Of a DNA stretch of 64,000 bases, positions 51,348 to 59,795 are shown in pieces. The stretch is from Kroppenstedtia guangzhouensis (GTDB lineage: Bacteria; Bacillota; Bacilli; Thermoactinomycetales; DSM-45169). Location of the stretch: the NCBI RefSeq assembly GCF_014637345.1, contig NZ_BMEX01000002.1, forward strand, positions 62,001-126,000, given 5' to 3'. The position numbers were made by a program, and so were the translations under genes. How positions within the stretch are numbered: position 1 is the first letter of the stretch; each line of letters opens with the position of its first letter. Below the pieces are notes generated by a model. That model saw only the letters and a program-made list of their open reading frames with translations. It was not told the origin of the DNA and ran no database searches.

Positions 51348-52072
51348 GAATGTACCTCCTCCCATCGACGCCGCTGGGCATCCAGCTCTTCTCTCCGTTT
51401 GACGGCCTCCGGTGAACGTGCCGATTGAAGGCTGGCCAGGATCCGATTCAGCCCCAGCAGCTCCTCTTTTACCTTCTCTCCCAACAAAGGGTGGCGATCC
51501 CTCCAAAGCAAGGGTCCAAGCTCCAGAGCCTGTTCACGGGTCAGAGGAAGTCCCCTGTAAGGGAAATGGGGATCCCCCTGCCGGGCGGAGATGATTTCAT
51601 ACAGAACTCCTCTTTCTTTCACCAAATCTTCCCCGTCGATTTCCCAACCGTTCTCCAGCAGCCAAGCACGCACCCGGTCCCCGTTGTTGTTGGGCTGCAA
51701 CACCAATCGCTCCACTCCCTGAATCCGATCTTTCCCCCGGGACAAAATGGAGCTGATCAAGACGCCCCCCATTCCCGCCAATACCACCACATCTGCCTCG
51801 TCCCGCCGAAGAACACTCAGCCCGTCTCCGAGCCGAACCTCCACTCGGTTCGTCAACCCCTGGTCCCAAATTCTTTTACATGCATTTTCAAAAGGACCCT
51901 GGTTGACTTCCCCGGCAATTCCACGTTTCAATCCTCCCTGCCGGGCGAGAAAGATTAAGAGCAATCCATGATCCGAACCGATATCCGCCACCACCCGGCC
52001 GGGAGGGATTCGGGCGGCCACCGCTGCCAACCGATCGGAAATGTGGCTCAATCCTTGCTCCCTCTCTTCCAC
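51323..52072 (-). CDS. trmK: tRNA (adenine22-N1)-methyltransferase TrmK
   Basis: A 249-residue SAM-dependent enzyme. SAM motif VVADIGSDHGLLLIFLARQG, the acidic DVVVLAGMGGVLISSIL, and VLQPNNNGDRVRAWL match TrmK/YqfN. The C-terminal helical domain (REELDAQRRRWEEVHSWL) is the usual coiled coil. In Bacillus it follows sigA, and here sigA lies 9 kb away on the same strand. Confidence 0.93.
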   Translation of the reverse strand: MEEREQGLSHISDRLAAVAARIPPGRVVADIGSDHGLLLIFLARQGGLKRGIAGEVNQGPFENACKRIWDQGLTNRVEVRLGDGLSVLRRDEADVVVLAGMGGVLISSILSRGKDRIQGVERLVLQPNNNGDRVRAWLLENGWEIDGEDLVKERGVLYEIISARQGDPHFPYRGLPLTREQALELGPLLWRDRHPLLGEKVKEELLGLNRILASLQSARSPEAVKRREELDAQRRRWEEVHSWLSKEKI

Positions 52073-52099
52073 CCTTTCACCCCCTCATTCATCCTCTCA

Positions 52100-52861
52100 T
52101 TATAACGAATCGGGGGAAGCAAATTCAGGTTCTTTTTCGCTCTTCAATTTCAGTACAGAGAGCACCGGCAAATGATCGGAAGGACACTCTGGAGTGACCA
52201 CCACAGATGCCTTTTCCCGATAAAAATGACAGGAGCAGAAAATATAATCAATCCGTTTGCGAGGAGAGGGGCAAGGATAGGTGGAATCGGACACCCCGGA
52301 CTCCCCCAGAGTATCGAGAAGAAAGGGGGCGAGACGGACCACTGCCGACCGGCCCGGGGTCACATTCCAATCTCCCAACGCCACCACCGGTTGAGACAGA
52401 TCCCGGCACTCCTCCAGCAACAGATCCACCTGTTGTCTCCGCATCCAGGGACTGAGTCCCATATGAGTCACGACCACGCGGATGGAAACCGTCTCCCCCG
52501 GCGGGATCCATTCAGCAATCAGCAAGGCACGGGGTTCCTCTCCCCTGCGTTGCACCCGTCGATTGCGTACATTATGCACCTGGCCCTTAATCAAGAGTCC
52601 GTTCCCGTACCCTGCCGGCTCCCCCGTTGCTTCGGTGTGACGGATCGCCGGTCCAAACAGGGAATCCATTCCCAGGCGTGCCGCCAACCAACCCAATTGG
52701 TCCGCAAAACCACTTCGGTGGTGAAACCGGACATCCACTTCGTTCAGTCCCACCAGATCCGGGGCTTCCCTTTCGATGACCCGGGCGATCCGCTCCAGAT
52801 CGAGATGACCGTCGCAACCCAATCCATGACGGATGTTGTAACCCATCAACTTCACCTTCAT
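52100..52861 (-). CDS. Endonuclease/exonuclease/phosphatase family protein
   Basis: About 253 residues from ATG 52861, preceded by GGAAGGTGG. EEP fold motifs: MGYNIRHGLGCDG, LVGLNEVDVRFHHRSG with the metal-binding Glu, VVVTHMGL, VVALGDWNVTPG and CPSDHLPVLS with the catalytic Asp-His. No signal peptide. The family includes DNA repair nucleases and phosphodiesterases. The substrate is uncertain. It ends 27 bases before the trmK start, so the two may share a transcript. Confidence 0.87.
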   Translation of the reverse strand: MKVKLMGYNIRHGLGCDGHLDLERIARVIEREAPDLVGLNEVDVRFHHRSGFADQLGWLAARLGMDSLFGPAIRHTEATGEPAGYGNGLLIKGQVHNVRNRRVQRRGEEPRALLIAEWIPPGETVSIRVVVTHMGLSPWMRRQQVDLLLEECRDLSQPVVALGDWNVTPGRSAVVRLAPFLLDTLGESGVSDSTYPCPSPRKRIDYIFCSCHFYREKASVVVTPECPSDHLPVLSVLKLKSEKEPEFASPDSL

Positions 52862-52979
52862 TTCCACCTTCCACGATGTTTTCCTTCCATGTTTATGCAC
52901 GACCGCGGATTCCATTTTTTCAACACCGGAACCCGACCCATCCCGGGGCATAGAATGTTGAAAAAGGAGGGCGCCCGAA

Positions 52980-53186
52980 ATGGCTGTCGCCAATCAGATC
53001 TTCAACGCCAAATTGATCAATGTGTCTCAGGCGGGCAACATCAATATCGGGGATTGCGTCAACGTCGGAAAGCATTTCAATGTTCTCGATCTCGGCGGAT
53101 CGTTCCCCATCGGAGATTTCATCGCCAACATCCAAGGCGGTACCAACCAGTTCATCGACCCCGATGTGATCGATCAAGCATGGTAA
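52980..53186 (+). CDS. GerPA/GerPF-family spore coat germination protein
   Basis: A 68-residue protein from ATG 52980 after AAAGGAGG. VSQAGNINIGDCVNVGKHFN and GGSFPIGDFIANIQGGTNQF carry the repeated NIGD/PIGD signature of the GerPA/PF family. GerP proteins sit in the spore coat and help germinants reach the receptors. It is solitary rather than part of a gerPABCDEF operon. A CATAGAAT sequence 30 bases upstream resembles a sigma-K -10 box. Confidence 0.8.
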   Translation: MAVANQIFNAKLINVSQAGNINIGDCVNVGKHFNVLDLGGSFPIGDFIANIQGGTNQFIDPDVIDQAW

Positions 53187-53225
53187 AAAAGAGGACCGGC
53201 AAGGGGGATGCCGGTCCTCTCTCTA
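53185..53225. terminator. Terminator between gerP-like and M1 peptidase genes
   Basis: GAGGACCGGC...GCCGGTCCTC with A-rich left and T-rich right flanks, shared by the converging genes. Confidence 0.82.
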
Positions 53226-54677
53226 TTATGATGCCCTTTTCTGCTTTTCTGATTTGGGATCCGGTTTAAAATAGAGCCACCGGTCAAAGAAGGGTTGGAG
53301 ATCCTTGCCCGCCACCTCGTTGGCCACACGGATAAAATCCGATGTGGTGGCTGTCCGGAATCGATAGCAGCTGTAATAGGTGCTCAGGAGCTTCATCACC
53401 TTGTCCTTTCCCAACTCATCCATCAACGCCCACATCATGGCGGCGGGCCGGGTGTACACCATCATACCGTAGATGGGATCGGAGTATTTGTAAAGGGGCT
53501 CAACAGAGGTGATCCCTTTTTCCTTATGGATTTGGTCAGTTCTTTCCGCCGCTTTGACCAGCAATCCCCGCTCATCTTCTCCCATCTTCTCCTGCATGAA
53601 AAGAAACTCGGAAAAGGTGGTCAACCCTTCGTCAAGCCATGGCTCCTTCACTTGGTTGTTTCCGACCACGGCATACCACCACTGGTGAGCCAATTCATGA
53701 GCAACCACATTGACGGCAGGACGTTCCCCTTTGCGGGTGGGGATCTTATCCACCGAAGTCACCAGTCCGGGGTACTCCATACCGGCAATACCGTAACCCG
53801 TCTCTCCCAACACCACGTCAACTTCGTTATAAGGATAGGGACCGAAATGTTTGCTGAAAAATTCCATCCCGGAAACGGCGGCGTCATGAAGCTCCTGGGC
53901 CACATCCTCCATCCCCTTGAGATACCACAGATTGACTTGGATCTCTCCCGCTTTTCCCTCCACGGGTTCATAATCTTTGGAGATGACCGCTGCAAAGTCG
54001 CGAACCCGATCCTGTCTCAGGGTCACCGGTTTCATCACCGGATCCCGGTAATCGCCGGCTGTGGTGATCAGCCGATATCCCTCAGGCACCTCAAAAGTGA
54101 CTTCAAAATCGGAAATCCGGCTGTAGAATGGATCTCCCGTGGTCGTATAGGGATCCGTGTGCCACCCTTCTTTGTCCTTGACCGCCAGCATGGGATACCA
54201 TTGAGCCAGAAAAGCAGTGTTCTTAAATTGATTCAGCCGGGTTCCCCCTTTGGGCAATTTCAGTTCATAATCCATTTTCACCTGCACGGAGTGGCCTGGT
54301 TGCACCGGTTCGGGAAGACGAACCTCCATCAAGGTCTCCTTCACCCGTTGAACAACCTTCGCACCATCCGCTTTGATATTTTTCACCTTCAGATACCCTG
54401 GCTGTTCCGGCTTGGATTCCTTCCCCCATTTCCAGTTGGCGAAGGCGTTGGGGTAGAGGTGAAAATAAAGACGGGTCATCGGTTCACCGGTCACCGGAAC
54501 CTTCACTGACAAATCTCCCGTCACCTTGGCTGTCCGGTCATCATATTTGGCCCGAATGGAATATCGGGGCCTCTTCTTTGGTTCACCGGAAGTCTGCCCC
54601 TCCGCCTGTCCCACTCCCACCAAAATCGACCCCAGCATCGAGGTCAGAATTAAACCTAACAAAAAGCGACGCTTCAT
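53226..54677 (-). CDS. Secreted M1-family metallopeptidase
   Basis: About 483 residues from ATG 54677. Signal peptide to about residue 27 (LLGLILTSMLGSILVGVGQA). N-terminal beta domain to about 240. The substrate motif is AGMEYPG (299-305) in place of GAMEN, as in a known subgroup. The zinc site is HELAHQWW (327-334) with the downstream Glu in DEGLTTFSE (350). A tyrosine for transition-state binding may be in VYTRPAAMMW. It cleaves N-terminal residues from peptides outside the cell. No C-terminal anchor. Confidence 0.9.
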   Translation of the reverse strand: MKRRFLLGLILTSMLGSILVGVGQAEGQTSGEPKKRPRYSIRAKYDDRTAKVTGDLSVKVPVTGEPMTRLYFHLYPNAFANWKWGKESKPEQPGYLKVKNIKADGAKVVQRVKETLMEVRLPEPVQPGHSVQVKMDYELKLPKGGTRLNQFKNTAFLAQWYPMLAVKDKEGWHTDPYTTTGDPFYSRISDFEVTFEVPEGYRLITTAGDYRDPVMKPVTLRQDRVRDFAAVISKDYEPVEGKAGEIQVNLWYLKGMEDVAQELHDAAVSGMEFFSKHFGPYPYNEVDVVLGETGYGIAGMEYPGLVTSVDKIPTRKGERPAVNVVAHELAHQWWYAVVGNNQVKEPWLDEGLTTFSEFLFMQEKMGEDERGLLVKAAERTDQIHKEKGITSVEPLYKYSDPIYGMMVYTRPAAMMWALMDELGKDKVMKLLSTYYSCYRFRTATTSDFIRVANEVAGKDLQPFFDRWLYFKPDPKSEKQKRAS

Positions 54678-54816
54678 CCGTCCCACTCCCCGCTTCTGAT
54701 GGAATCCTTTCCCACTTAGGGTTTCCAACCGGGAGCTTTTTATGACGATGGGGCGTCGCTGTAACTCAGGTGTGCTGATTAGGGTGGGTCAGACAAATCT
54801 AGCCTGGGGCCGGACA

Positions 54817-54850
54817 GTCGGGATTGGGTTTCACATTCCTTCGGAAACTT
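54817..54850 (+). repeat. Interspersed element, partial copy D
   Basis: GTCGGGATTGGGTTTCACATT (54817-54837) is identical to the left internal arm of copy E. The sequence then departs within about 10 bases. The right half is missing and the left end is not recognisable. It lies in the 217-base gap between the M1 peptidase start and the hppD stop. Confidence 0.55.
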
Positions 54851-54894
54851 GAATTAACAGACAAGCCCTTCATAGACTGATGGTAACCGTTTGA

Positions 54895-56016
54895 TCAGAG
54901 GTTTCCGCGCCGCTCCTGTTCCCGTTCGATCGCCTCAAACAGGGCTTTGAAGTTGCCCTCACCGAAGCCACGGGCTCCTTTGCGCTGGATGATTTCAAAG
55001 AAGAGCGTCGGTCGGTCCACGATCGGCTGGGTGAAGATCTGGAGCAGGTATCCCTCATCATCCCGATCCACCAAAATCCGGTGCTTGCGCAGATCTTCCA
55101 AAGCTTCGTCAATCTCCCCCACCCGACTGTGCAATTCATCATAATAGGAATCAGGGGTATCAAGGAACTCCACGCCTTTGGCTTTCAGCGCTTCCACCGT
55201 CCGGATGATATCATTGGTGAAGAGAGCCACGTGCTGCACTCCCGGCCCCCGGTAATACTCCAAATACTCCTCGATCTGAGATTTCTTCTTTCCTTCTGCC
55301 GGCTCGTTGATCGGAAATTTGATGCGGCCGGTACCGTTCTGCATCACCTTGGACATCAGGGCGGAGTATTCCGTGCTGATGTCCTCATCCCGGAAGTGAC
55401 GAAGTTCCTTGAAGCCCAGCACTTTTTCATAGTAGGATACCCACTCTTCCATTCTCTCCACATTGCCGACAACATGATCCACCCCTAGCAAACCAGCATC
55501 TTCAAAGGGAATGGAGAAATCTGCTTCCACAAACCCCGGGGCAAACACACCCTGGTAGTTCCTCCGCTCGATCAGGGTGTGAATCGTGTCCCCATAGGTT
55601 CCGATGATCGCTTTCTTGATCACCCCGTGGGCATCCTTTTCCTCCCAGGGTTCCCGGACGGAGATCCCCCCGCGGGAGACCGCCTCCCGGTATGCCGAGT
55701 CCACATCGTTCACCTGCAGGGCGATATCCTTCACTCCGTCCCCATGCAATTTGACAAACTCCGCGATCGGATGGTCAGGGGAAAAGGAACCGCTGACCAC
55801 GAGGCGAATCTGTCCCTGCTCCAACACATAGGAAACGATATCCCGGCTTTGGGTCTCCAGTCCTTTATAAGCCACGGGATGAAAACCGTAGGTCTTGCAG
55901 AAAAAATAAGCGGCCTGTTTGGCATTGCCGCTATAATACTCCAAATAATCCACGTCCAGGATCGGAAGAAAATCTTCCACTTCCACTCCGGTCGGATTCC
56001 TTTTCCATTCAGTCAT
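54895..56016 (-). CDS. hppD: 4-Hydroxyphenylpyruvate dioxygenase
   Basis: About 373 residues from ATG 56016, after GGGGGTGGATGAA. Two glyoxalase/dioxygenase-fold halves. The iron ligands fit GVDHVVGNV, GVQHVALFTNDI and the C-terminal FFEIIQRKGARGFGEGNFKALF, the HPPD signature. It converts 4-hydroxyphenylpyruvate to homogentisate in tyrosine breakdown (and, if oxidised, pyomelanin). No hmgA or fah gene adjoins. Its only neighbours are repeat copy D and the flavoprotein cassette. Confidence 0.95.
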   Translation of the reverse strand: MTEWKRNPTGVEVEDFLPILDVDYLEYYSGNAKQAAYFFCKTYGFHPVAYKGLETQSRDIVSYVLEQGQIRLVVSGSFSPDHPIAEFVKLHGDGVKDIALQVNDVDSAYREAVSRGGISVREPWEEKDAHGVIKKAIIGTYGDTIHTLIERRNYQGVFAPGFVEADFSIPFEDAGLLGVDHVVGNVERMEEWVSYYEKVLGFKELRHFRDEDISTEYSALMSKVMQNGTGRIKFPINEPAEGKKKSQIEEYLEYYRGPGVQHVALFTNDIIRTVEALKAKGVEFLDTPDSYYDELHSRVGEIDEALEDLRKHRILVDRDDEGYLLQIFTQPIVDRPTLFFEIIQRKGARGFGEGNFKALFEAIEREQERRGNL

Positions 56017-56178
56017 TTCATCCACCCCCGTCTGAAAGTTTCCCACCTTCAGAATACAGGAGCTCACAGAAAGCCCGCAAGCATGCGAAGAATCGCGTTA
56101 ACGCTTTATTCGGGTAGATTGAAACCTCTGACATAAGGGATCACAGCTATTTAATCTATAACTACTGTATCATAAATG

Positions 56179-57096
56179 TCATCCGTTTCTCTTCCAAACC
56201 TCCATATTCAGTTCATTGTTTATGGTCGCGGCGACAAATGCGCCCATCGAGGCGGCAGCTATGGCCTGATGCAGTCGCGATGCCGCATCCCCGGCGCTAT
56301 AAACGCCCGGAACGTTCGTTTTCCCGAAATCGTCGACAACAATCGTTCCCGATTCCGTGATCTGGCATCCGATGACTTGCGGCAAGTCCGTTCCCGTAAC
56401 CAGCTCCGGTTTAAAAAAGATCCCCCTGCATGGAATTGTCGTCCCGTCTTCGAGAACAACTTGCCGCACCATCCCGTCAGTTGAGTCGATGGACCGGATC
56501 GGCGATTCGAATACGGGGACATGATGCCGACGAAGTTCCTCGCGCTCGGCGTCCGTCAGCTCGTCGGGGCCGTTCGTGCAGATGGTAAAACAGTTCGTCC
56601 ATCCGGAAATCAATGGAGCGAAATGCATCAGCTCAGCCCCCTTATTAATGATGACAAGTGGCTGATCCCTTAACTCCCAGCCGTCGCAATACGGGCAGAC
56701 GAAGGCACTTTTCCCGTATACCTCCGCCAGTCCGGGAATGTCCAACGGCCGATCCTTCATTCCGACAGCAAACAGCAACTTTTTGCTTGCAAAAGTTTGT
56801 CCTCGCGCAGTCTCAATTTGGAACTGGCCGTCCGTGCCCGCAATCGTCACGGCCGTATCCTCCACAAAAAAGACGGACGGATAGGCGCTGATCTCTTCCT
56901 GTGCGATCCGCCGGAATTCGCTTGGACTGATCCCGTCGCGGGTAAGAAACCCGTGGGCCTCGCGAGTCACTGCGTTGCGGGGACGGCCTTCATCGATTAC
57001 CGCCACATTTTTCCTCGCCCGCCCCAGCACGAGGGCGGCATTCAAACCTGCCGGCCCTCCGCCAATAATCACCACATCGAGCAGTTGATTTTCCAT
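56179..57096 (-). CDS. CxxC flavoprotein, thioredoxin reductase-like oxidoreductase
   Basis: About 305 residues from ATG 57096, with GGAGGTG nine bases ahead. FAD-binding VVIIGGGPAGLNAALVL near residue 8, redox pair Cys134-Pro-Tyr-Cys137, and the C-terminal GVYSAGDAA. In the second Rossmann domain the expected GxGxxA is replaced by LVIINKGAELMH, so NADPH binding is doubtful. That points to a dithiol oxidase (GliT/HlmI-like) or a reductase with another donor. Divergence from an Rrf2 gene is not the case: both lie on the same strand, Rrf2 first, 56 bases apart. Confidence 0.85.
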   Translation of the reverse strand: MENQLLDVVIIGGGPAGLNAALVLGRARKNVAVIDEGRPRNAVTREAHGFLTRDGISPSEFRRIAQEEISAYPSVFFVEDTAVTIAGTDGQFQIETARGQTFASKKLLFAVGMKDRPLDIPGLAEVYGKSAFVCPYCDGWELRDQPLVIINKGAELMHFAPLISGWTNCFTICTNGPDELTDAEREELRRHHVPVFESPIRSIDSTDGMVRQVVLEDGTTIPCRGIFFKPELVTGTDLPQVIGCQITESGTIVVDDFGKTNVPGVYSAGDAASRLHQAIAAASMGAFVAATINNELNMEVWKRNG

Positions 57097-57122
57097 GTAT
57101 TCAGGCACCTCCATAGACCTGT

Positions 57123-57134
57123 AATATCCATAAT
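57123..57134. promoter_or_regulatory. Probable Rrf2-site ahead of the flavoprotein gene
   Basis: AATATCCATAAT at 57123-57134 recurs exactly at 57678-57689 ahead of the Rrf2 gene. Confidence 0.5.
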
Positions 57135-57152
57135 TAAATTACAAGAAGTGTA

Positions 57153-57656
57153 TCACTTCTTGTTTACAGCATCGTTCTCCTTGAAGGCTTCATCCAGCAC
57201 CGACTGAATCGTATGTTCCCGCAAGTATTGATACAAATGCTGTTCAGCGCCGTCCATTACCTTTTTAACCAGACATTCACTGTTTCCTTGACATTCGCGA
57301 TCCCGTTCCGCAGCTCTCTCTTCAGCTAACAACCGATGCTGCTTCGAATTCAAGGTCGAGCATTCAAACAGCGATTGCCGGCCTTCGATCACGTGGATCA
57401 CCTCAAGAAATGTAATCTGCCCGGCCGGCCGTGCAAGCTCGTAACCGCCGTTCACCCCCGGCACTGCACGTACGATACCATCCCGCCTCAACTTGGACAT
57501 GATTTTGGATAAGTAGCTTTCCGAAACACCAAGTGACGCAGATAACTCCTTGATTCCGATGTTGCGGCGATGCTTCGAGTGAGCCAAATGAATTAAGGCG
57601 TGCAGAGCGTAATCGGTGCTTTTGGAAAACTGTATGTTAACTTCCTCCCTTCCCAA
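57153..57656 (-). CDS. Rrf2-family transcriptional regulator
   Basis: Up to 167 residues. Winged helix: FSKSTDYALHALIHLAHS, GIKELSASLGVSESYLSKIM, GIVRAVPGVNGGYELARPAG. Three cysteines (99, 122, 128 counted from TTG 57656) in CX22CX5C could hold a [2Fe-2S] cluster or sense thiols, although the spacing differs from IscR/NsrR. The start is odd: GGGAGGAA lies at a normal distance from an ATA codon (57635), where homologues have ATG, while the first usual start codon is a TTG at 57656 without a site. It likely controls the flavoprotein and itself through the shared motif. Confidence 0.85.
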   Translation of the reverse strand: MGREEVNIQFSKSTDYALHALIHLAHSKHRRNIGIKELSASLGVSESYLSKIMSKLRRDGIVRAVPGVNGGYELARPAGQITFLEVIHVIEGRQSLFECSTLNSKQHRLLAEERAAERDRECQGNSECLVKKVMDGAEQHLYQYLREHTIQSVLDEAFKENDAVNKK

Positions 57657-57664
57657 GATGATTC

Positions 57665-57689
57665 ATTATGGACCTCCAATATCCATAAT
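57665..57689. promoter_or_regulatory. Inverted repeat operator ahead of the Rrf2 gene
   Basis: ATTATGGA (57665-57672) and TCCATAAT (57682-57689) are perfect inverted arms separated by nine bases. The right arm lies in the AATATCCATAAT motif also found ahead of the flavoprotein gene. Confidence 0.6.
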
Positions 57690-57837
57690 AAACGATTCGT
57701 CTCCAATATGCAATGATCGGTTCCTCTATTTGCAGAATTTCCTCTTGCAGTGCTTCAGGAAACCATGCAAATACGGGGTCTGCATAATCCATCCCCCAGC
57801 AATCCAACAAGGTGCTTACCCGCCTCTGGAAGCGTAA

Positions 57838-57972
57838 CCTAGAAGCGTTGTGATTTAGTGCATTCTTGGACGGTCGGGATTGGGTTTCACATTTCGCTTC
57901 CGTTGTTCTGACGAGCCAAAGACACTCCATGTGAAACCCAACCCTCCTGTGATGTTGCTCCTCGTTCTTCCC
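57838..57972 (+). repeat. Interspersed inverted-repeat element, copy E
   Basis: It opens with CTAGAAGCGTTGTGA (57839-57853). Internal arms GGGATTGGGTTTCACAT (57876-57892) and ATGTGAAACCCAACCC (57929-57944) pair over 16 bp with a single bulge, the best-preserved stem of the family. The right end is worn (TGCTCCTCGTTCTTCC). It separates the flavoprotein/Rrf2 cassette from the acyl-CoA genes. The stretch 57690-57837 holds no confident gene. Confidence 0.74.
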
Positions 57973-58006
57973 ACAGGCGGGTAACCGCCTGACCGTTCAT
58001 CACGGG

Positions 58007-58034
58007 GAAAAACGGACCCGTCATCGGAGTCCGT
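58007..58034 (-). terminator. Terminator of the acyl-CoA synthetase gene
   Basis: Minus strand ACGGAC-TCCGATGACGG-GTCCGTTTTTCCCC, 25 bases after the stop. Confidence 0.72.
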
Positions 58035-58058
58035 AGGTTTGTACCGAATCCAACTGCT

Positions 58059-59795
58059 TCAGCTTTTCACCTCCAACCCCAGTACCTGTATCGCCTGTTC
58101 CCTCAGCTTGAATTTTTGGATCTTGCCGCTGGCGGTCATGGGATAAGAGTCGACGAGGTTCATGTAGCGAGGGATTTTGTAGCGGGCGATCCGGCCATCA
58201 CAGTATTCCCGGAGCTCGTCGATGGTGAGAGATTCGCCCTTCTTGAGCCGGATGAAGGCCATCACCTCTTCCCCATATTTTTCATCTGGAACCCCGACGA
58301 TCTGAACGTCCAGGATTTTGGGATGGGTGTAGAGAAACTCTTCAATCTCCCGGGGGTAGATGTTTTCCCCACCCCGGATGATCATATCCTTGAGCCGTCC
58401 GGTGATCCGGAGGTACCCCTCCTCATCCAGAATGGCCAGGTCCCCGGTGTGGAGCCACCCCTCCTCATCGATGGCCTGACGGGTAGCCTCCGGCATCCGG
58501 TAATAGCCTTTCATCACATGATAGCCCCGGGTACACAGTTCCCCCTGCACTCCTGTCCCCACTTCCTTCCCGGTAGCGGGATCGACGATTTTGACCTCCA
58601 CGTGGGGCAATTTCTTACCCACAGTGGAGACACGGCGTTCGATGGGGTCATCGGTCCGGGTTTGGCCGATCACGGGAGAAGATTCCGTCTGGCCGTAGGC
58701 GATGGTGATCTCCCGGGCACCCATGTCGTCCATCACCCGCTTCATCACTTCCATCGGACAGTTGGAACCGGCCATAATCCCTGTTCGCAGGGAAGAGAGA
58801 TCAAAACGGGAAAATTCCGGATGGTTCAGCTCAGCGATAAACATCGTCGGAACCCCGTGCAGGGCGGTACACCTCTCCGCTTCCACCGTCTGAAGGACGG
58901 TGAGGGGATCAAATTGAATCACCGGAACCATCGTTGAACCGGCGTTGACACAAGCGAGAGTGCCCAGGACACAACCAAAGCAGTGAAAAAAGGGAACCGG
59001 AATACACATGCGATCCTCCGGAGTCAATTTCATACACTCAGCAATGTTGCGGCTGTTATTGATAATATTGTGATGAGTGAGCATCACTCCTTTGGGAAAA
59101 CCGGTGGTCCCGGAGGTATATTGCATATTGATCACATCATCTGGATCCAGAGAGGCTTGCCGCTCCGCCAACAAGGAATCATCGAAACGATCCCCCATCT
59201 GGAGAAGATCCGACCAGAGAAACATCCCCGGCTTTCTTTCTTCCCCGAGGAAGATCACGTTTTTCAGTTTGGGAAGCCGGGCCGAGCACAATTGTCCCGG
59301 TTCGGATACCGCCAGTTCCGGACATATCTCATACAGCATCTCCACATAACTGGCGCCTTTGAACTCCTCCATCAGAATCAACGTTTCCGTATCCGACTGG
59401 CGGAGCAGGTACTCCAATTCACGGGTCCGGTAATTGGTGTTGACGGTAATCATCACAGCGCCCATCTTGCCGGTGGCAAACTGGGTGACCAGCCATTCGG
59501 GATGGTTGGTGGCCCAAATCGCGAGATGATCTCCCTTTTTCAACCCCAATTTCATCAAGCCCTTGGCGACCCGGTTACACTCATCACGGAATTGGCGATA
59601 GGTCCACCTCAGATTTTTCTCCGGATAGATCACCCCTTCCCGATCCCCCTGCCTGGAAACCACCTCGTCGAGCAGATCACCCATTGTGATATGAAGCAAA
59701 TCCGCCAAACCGGTCCCCTCCCCGTTGTAATTTTCAGACATGTCTAGAGAAGTGTCCCTCCGCGGAGGGACAAAGTTGGATATCCGCTTCAACAT
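58059..59795 (-). CDS. AMP-binding acyl-CoA synthetase
   Basis: A 578-residue ANL-superfamily enzyme. Motifs: P-loop [32 protein letters not shown], the hinge [30 protein letters not shown] and catalytic Lys in [11 protein letters not shown]. It activates a fatty acid or similar acid to its CoA thioester. The start at 59795 overlaps the upstream dehydrogenase stop as ATGTTGA. A later ATG (59741) gives the family's usual N-terminus, but its GGAGGG is 14 bases away inside a palindrome. Substrate chain length unknown. Confidence 0.9.
   Translation of the reverse strand: MLKRISNFVPPRRDTSLDMSENYNGEGTGLADLLHITMGDLLDEVVSRQGDREGVIYPEKNLRWTYRQFRDECNRVAKGLMKLGLKKGDHLAIWATNHPEWLVTQFATGKMGAVMITVNTNYRTRELEYLLRQSDTETLILMEEFKGASYVEMLYEICPELAVSEPGQLCSARLPKLKNVIFLGEERKPGMFLWSDLLQMGDRFDDSLLAERQASLDPDDVINMQYTSGTTGFPKGVMLTHHNIINNSRNIAECMKLTPEDRMCIPVPFFHCFGCVLGTLACVNAGSTMVPVIQFDPLTVLQTVEAERCTALHGVPTMFIAELNHPEFSRFDLSSLRTGIMAGSNCPMEVMKRVMDDMGAREITIAYGQTESSPVIGQTRTDDPIERRVSTVGKKLPHVEVKIVDPATGKEVGTGVQGELCTRGYHVMKGYYRMPEATRQAIDEEGWLHTGDLAILDEEGYLRITGRLKDMIIRGGENIYPREIEEFLYTHPKILDVQIVGVPDEKYGEEVMAFIRLKKGESLTIDELREYCDGRIARYKIPRYMNLVDSYPMTASGKIQKFKLREQAIQVLGLEVKS
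59753..59772. promoter_or_regulatory. Perfect 20-base palindrome at the dehydrogenase/synthetase junction
   Basis: TGTCCCTCCGCGGAGGGACA is a perfect palindrome inside the 5' coding part or leader of the acyl-CoA synthetase gene, and it contains a GGAGGG. Could be an operator or an mRNA hairpin governing the internal start at 59741. Confidence 0.4.

Noticed and set aside
57637-57930. Minus-strand frame of 97 codons ahead of the Rrf2 gene
   Set aside because: It runs from repeat copy E through the Rrf2 operator. The middle looks somewhat protein-like (WFPEALQEEILQIEEP), so a gene remnant is possible, but there is not enough to call it.
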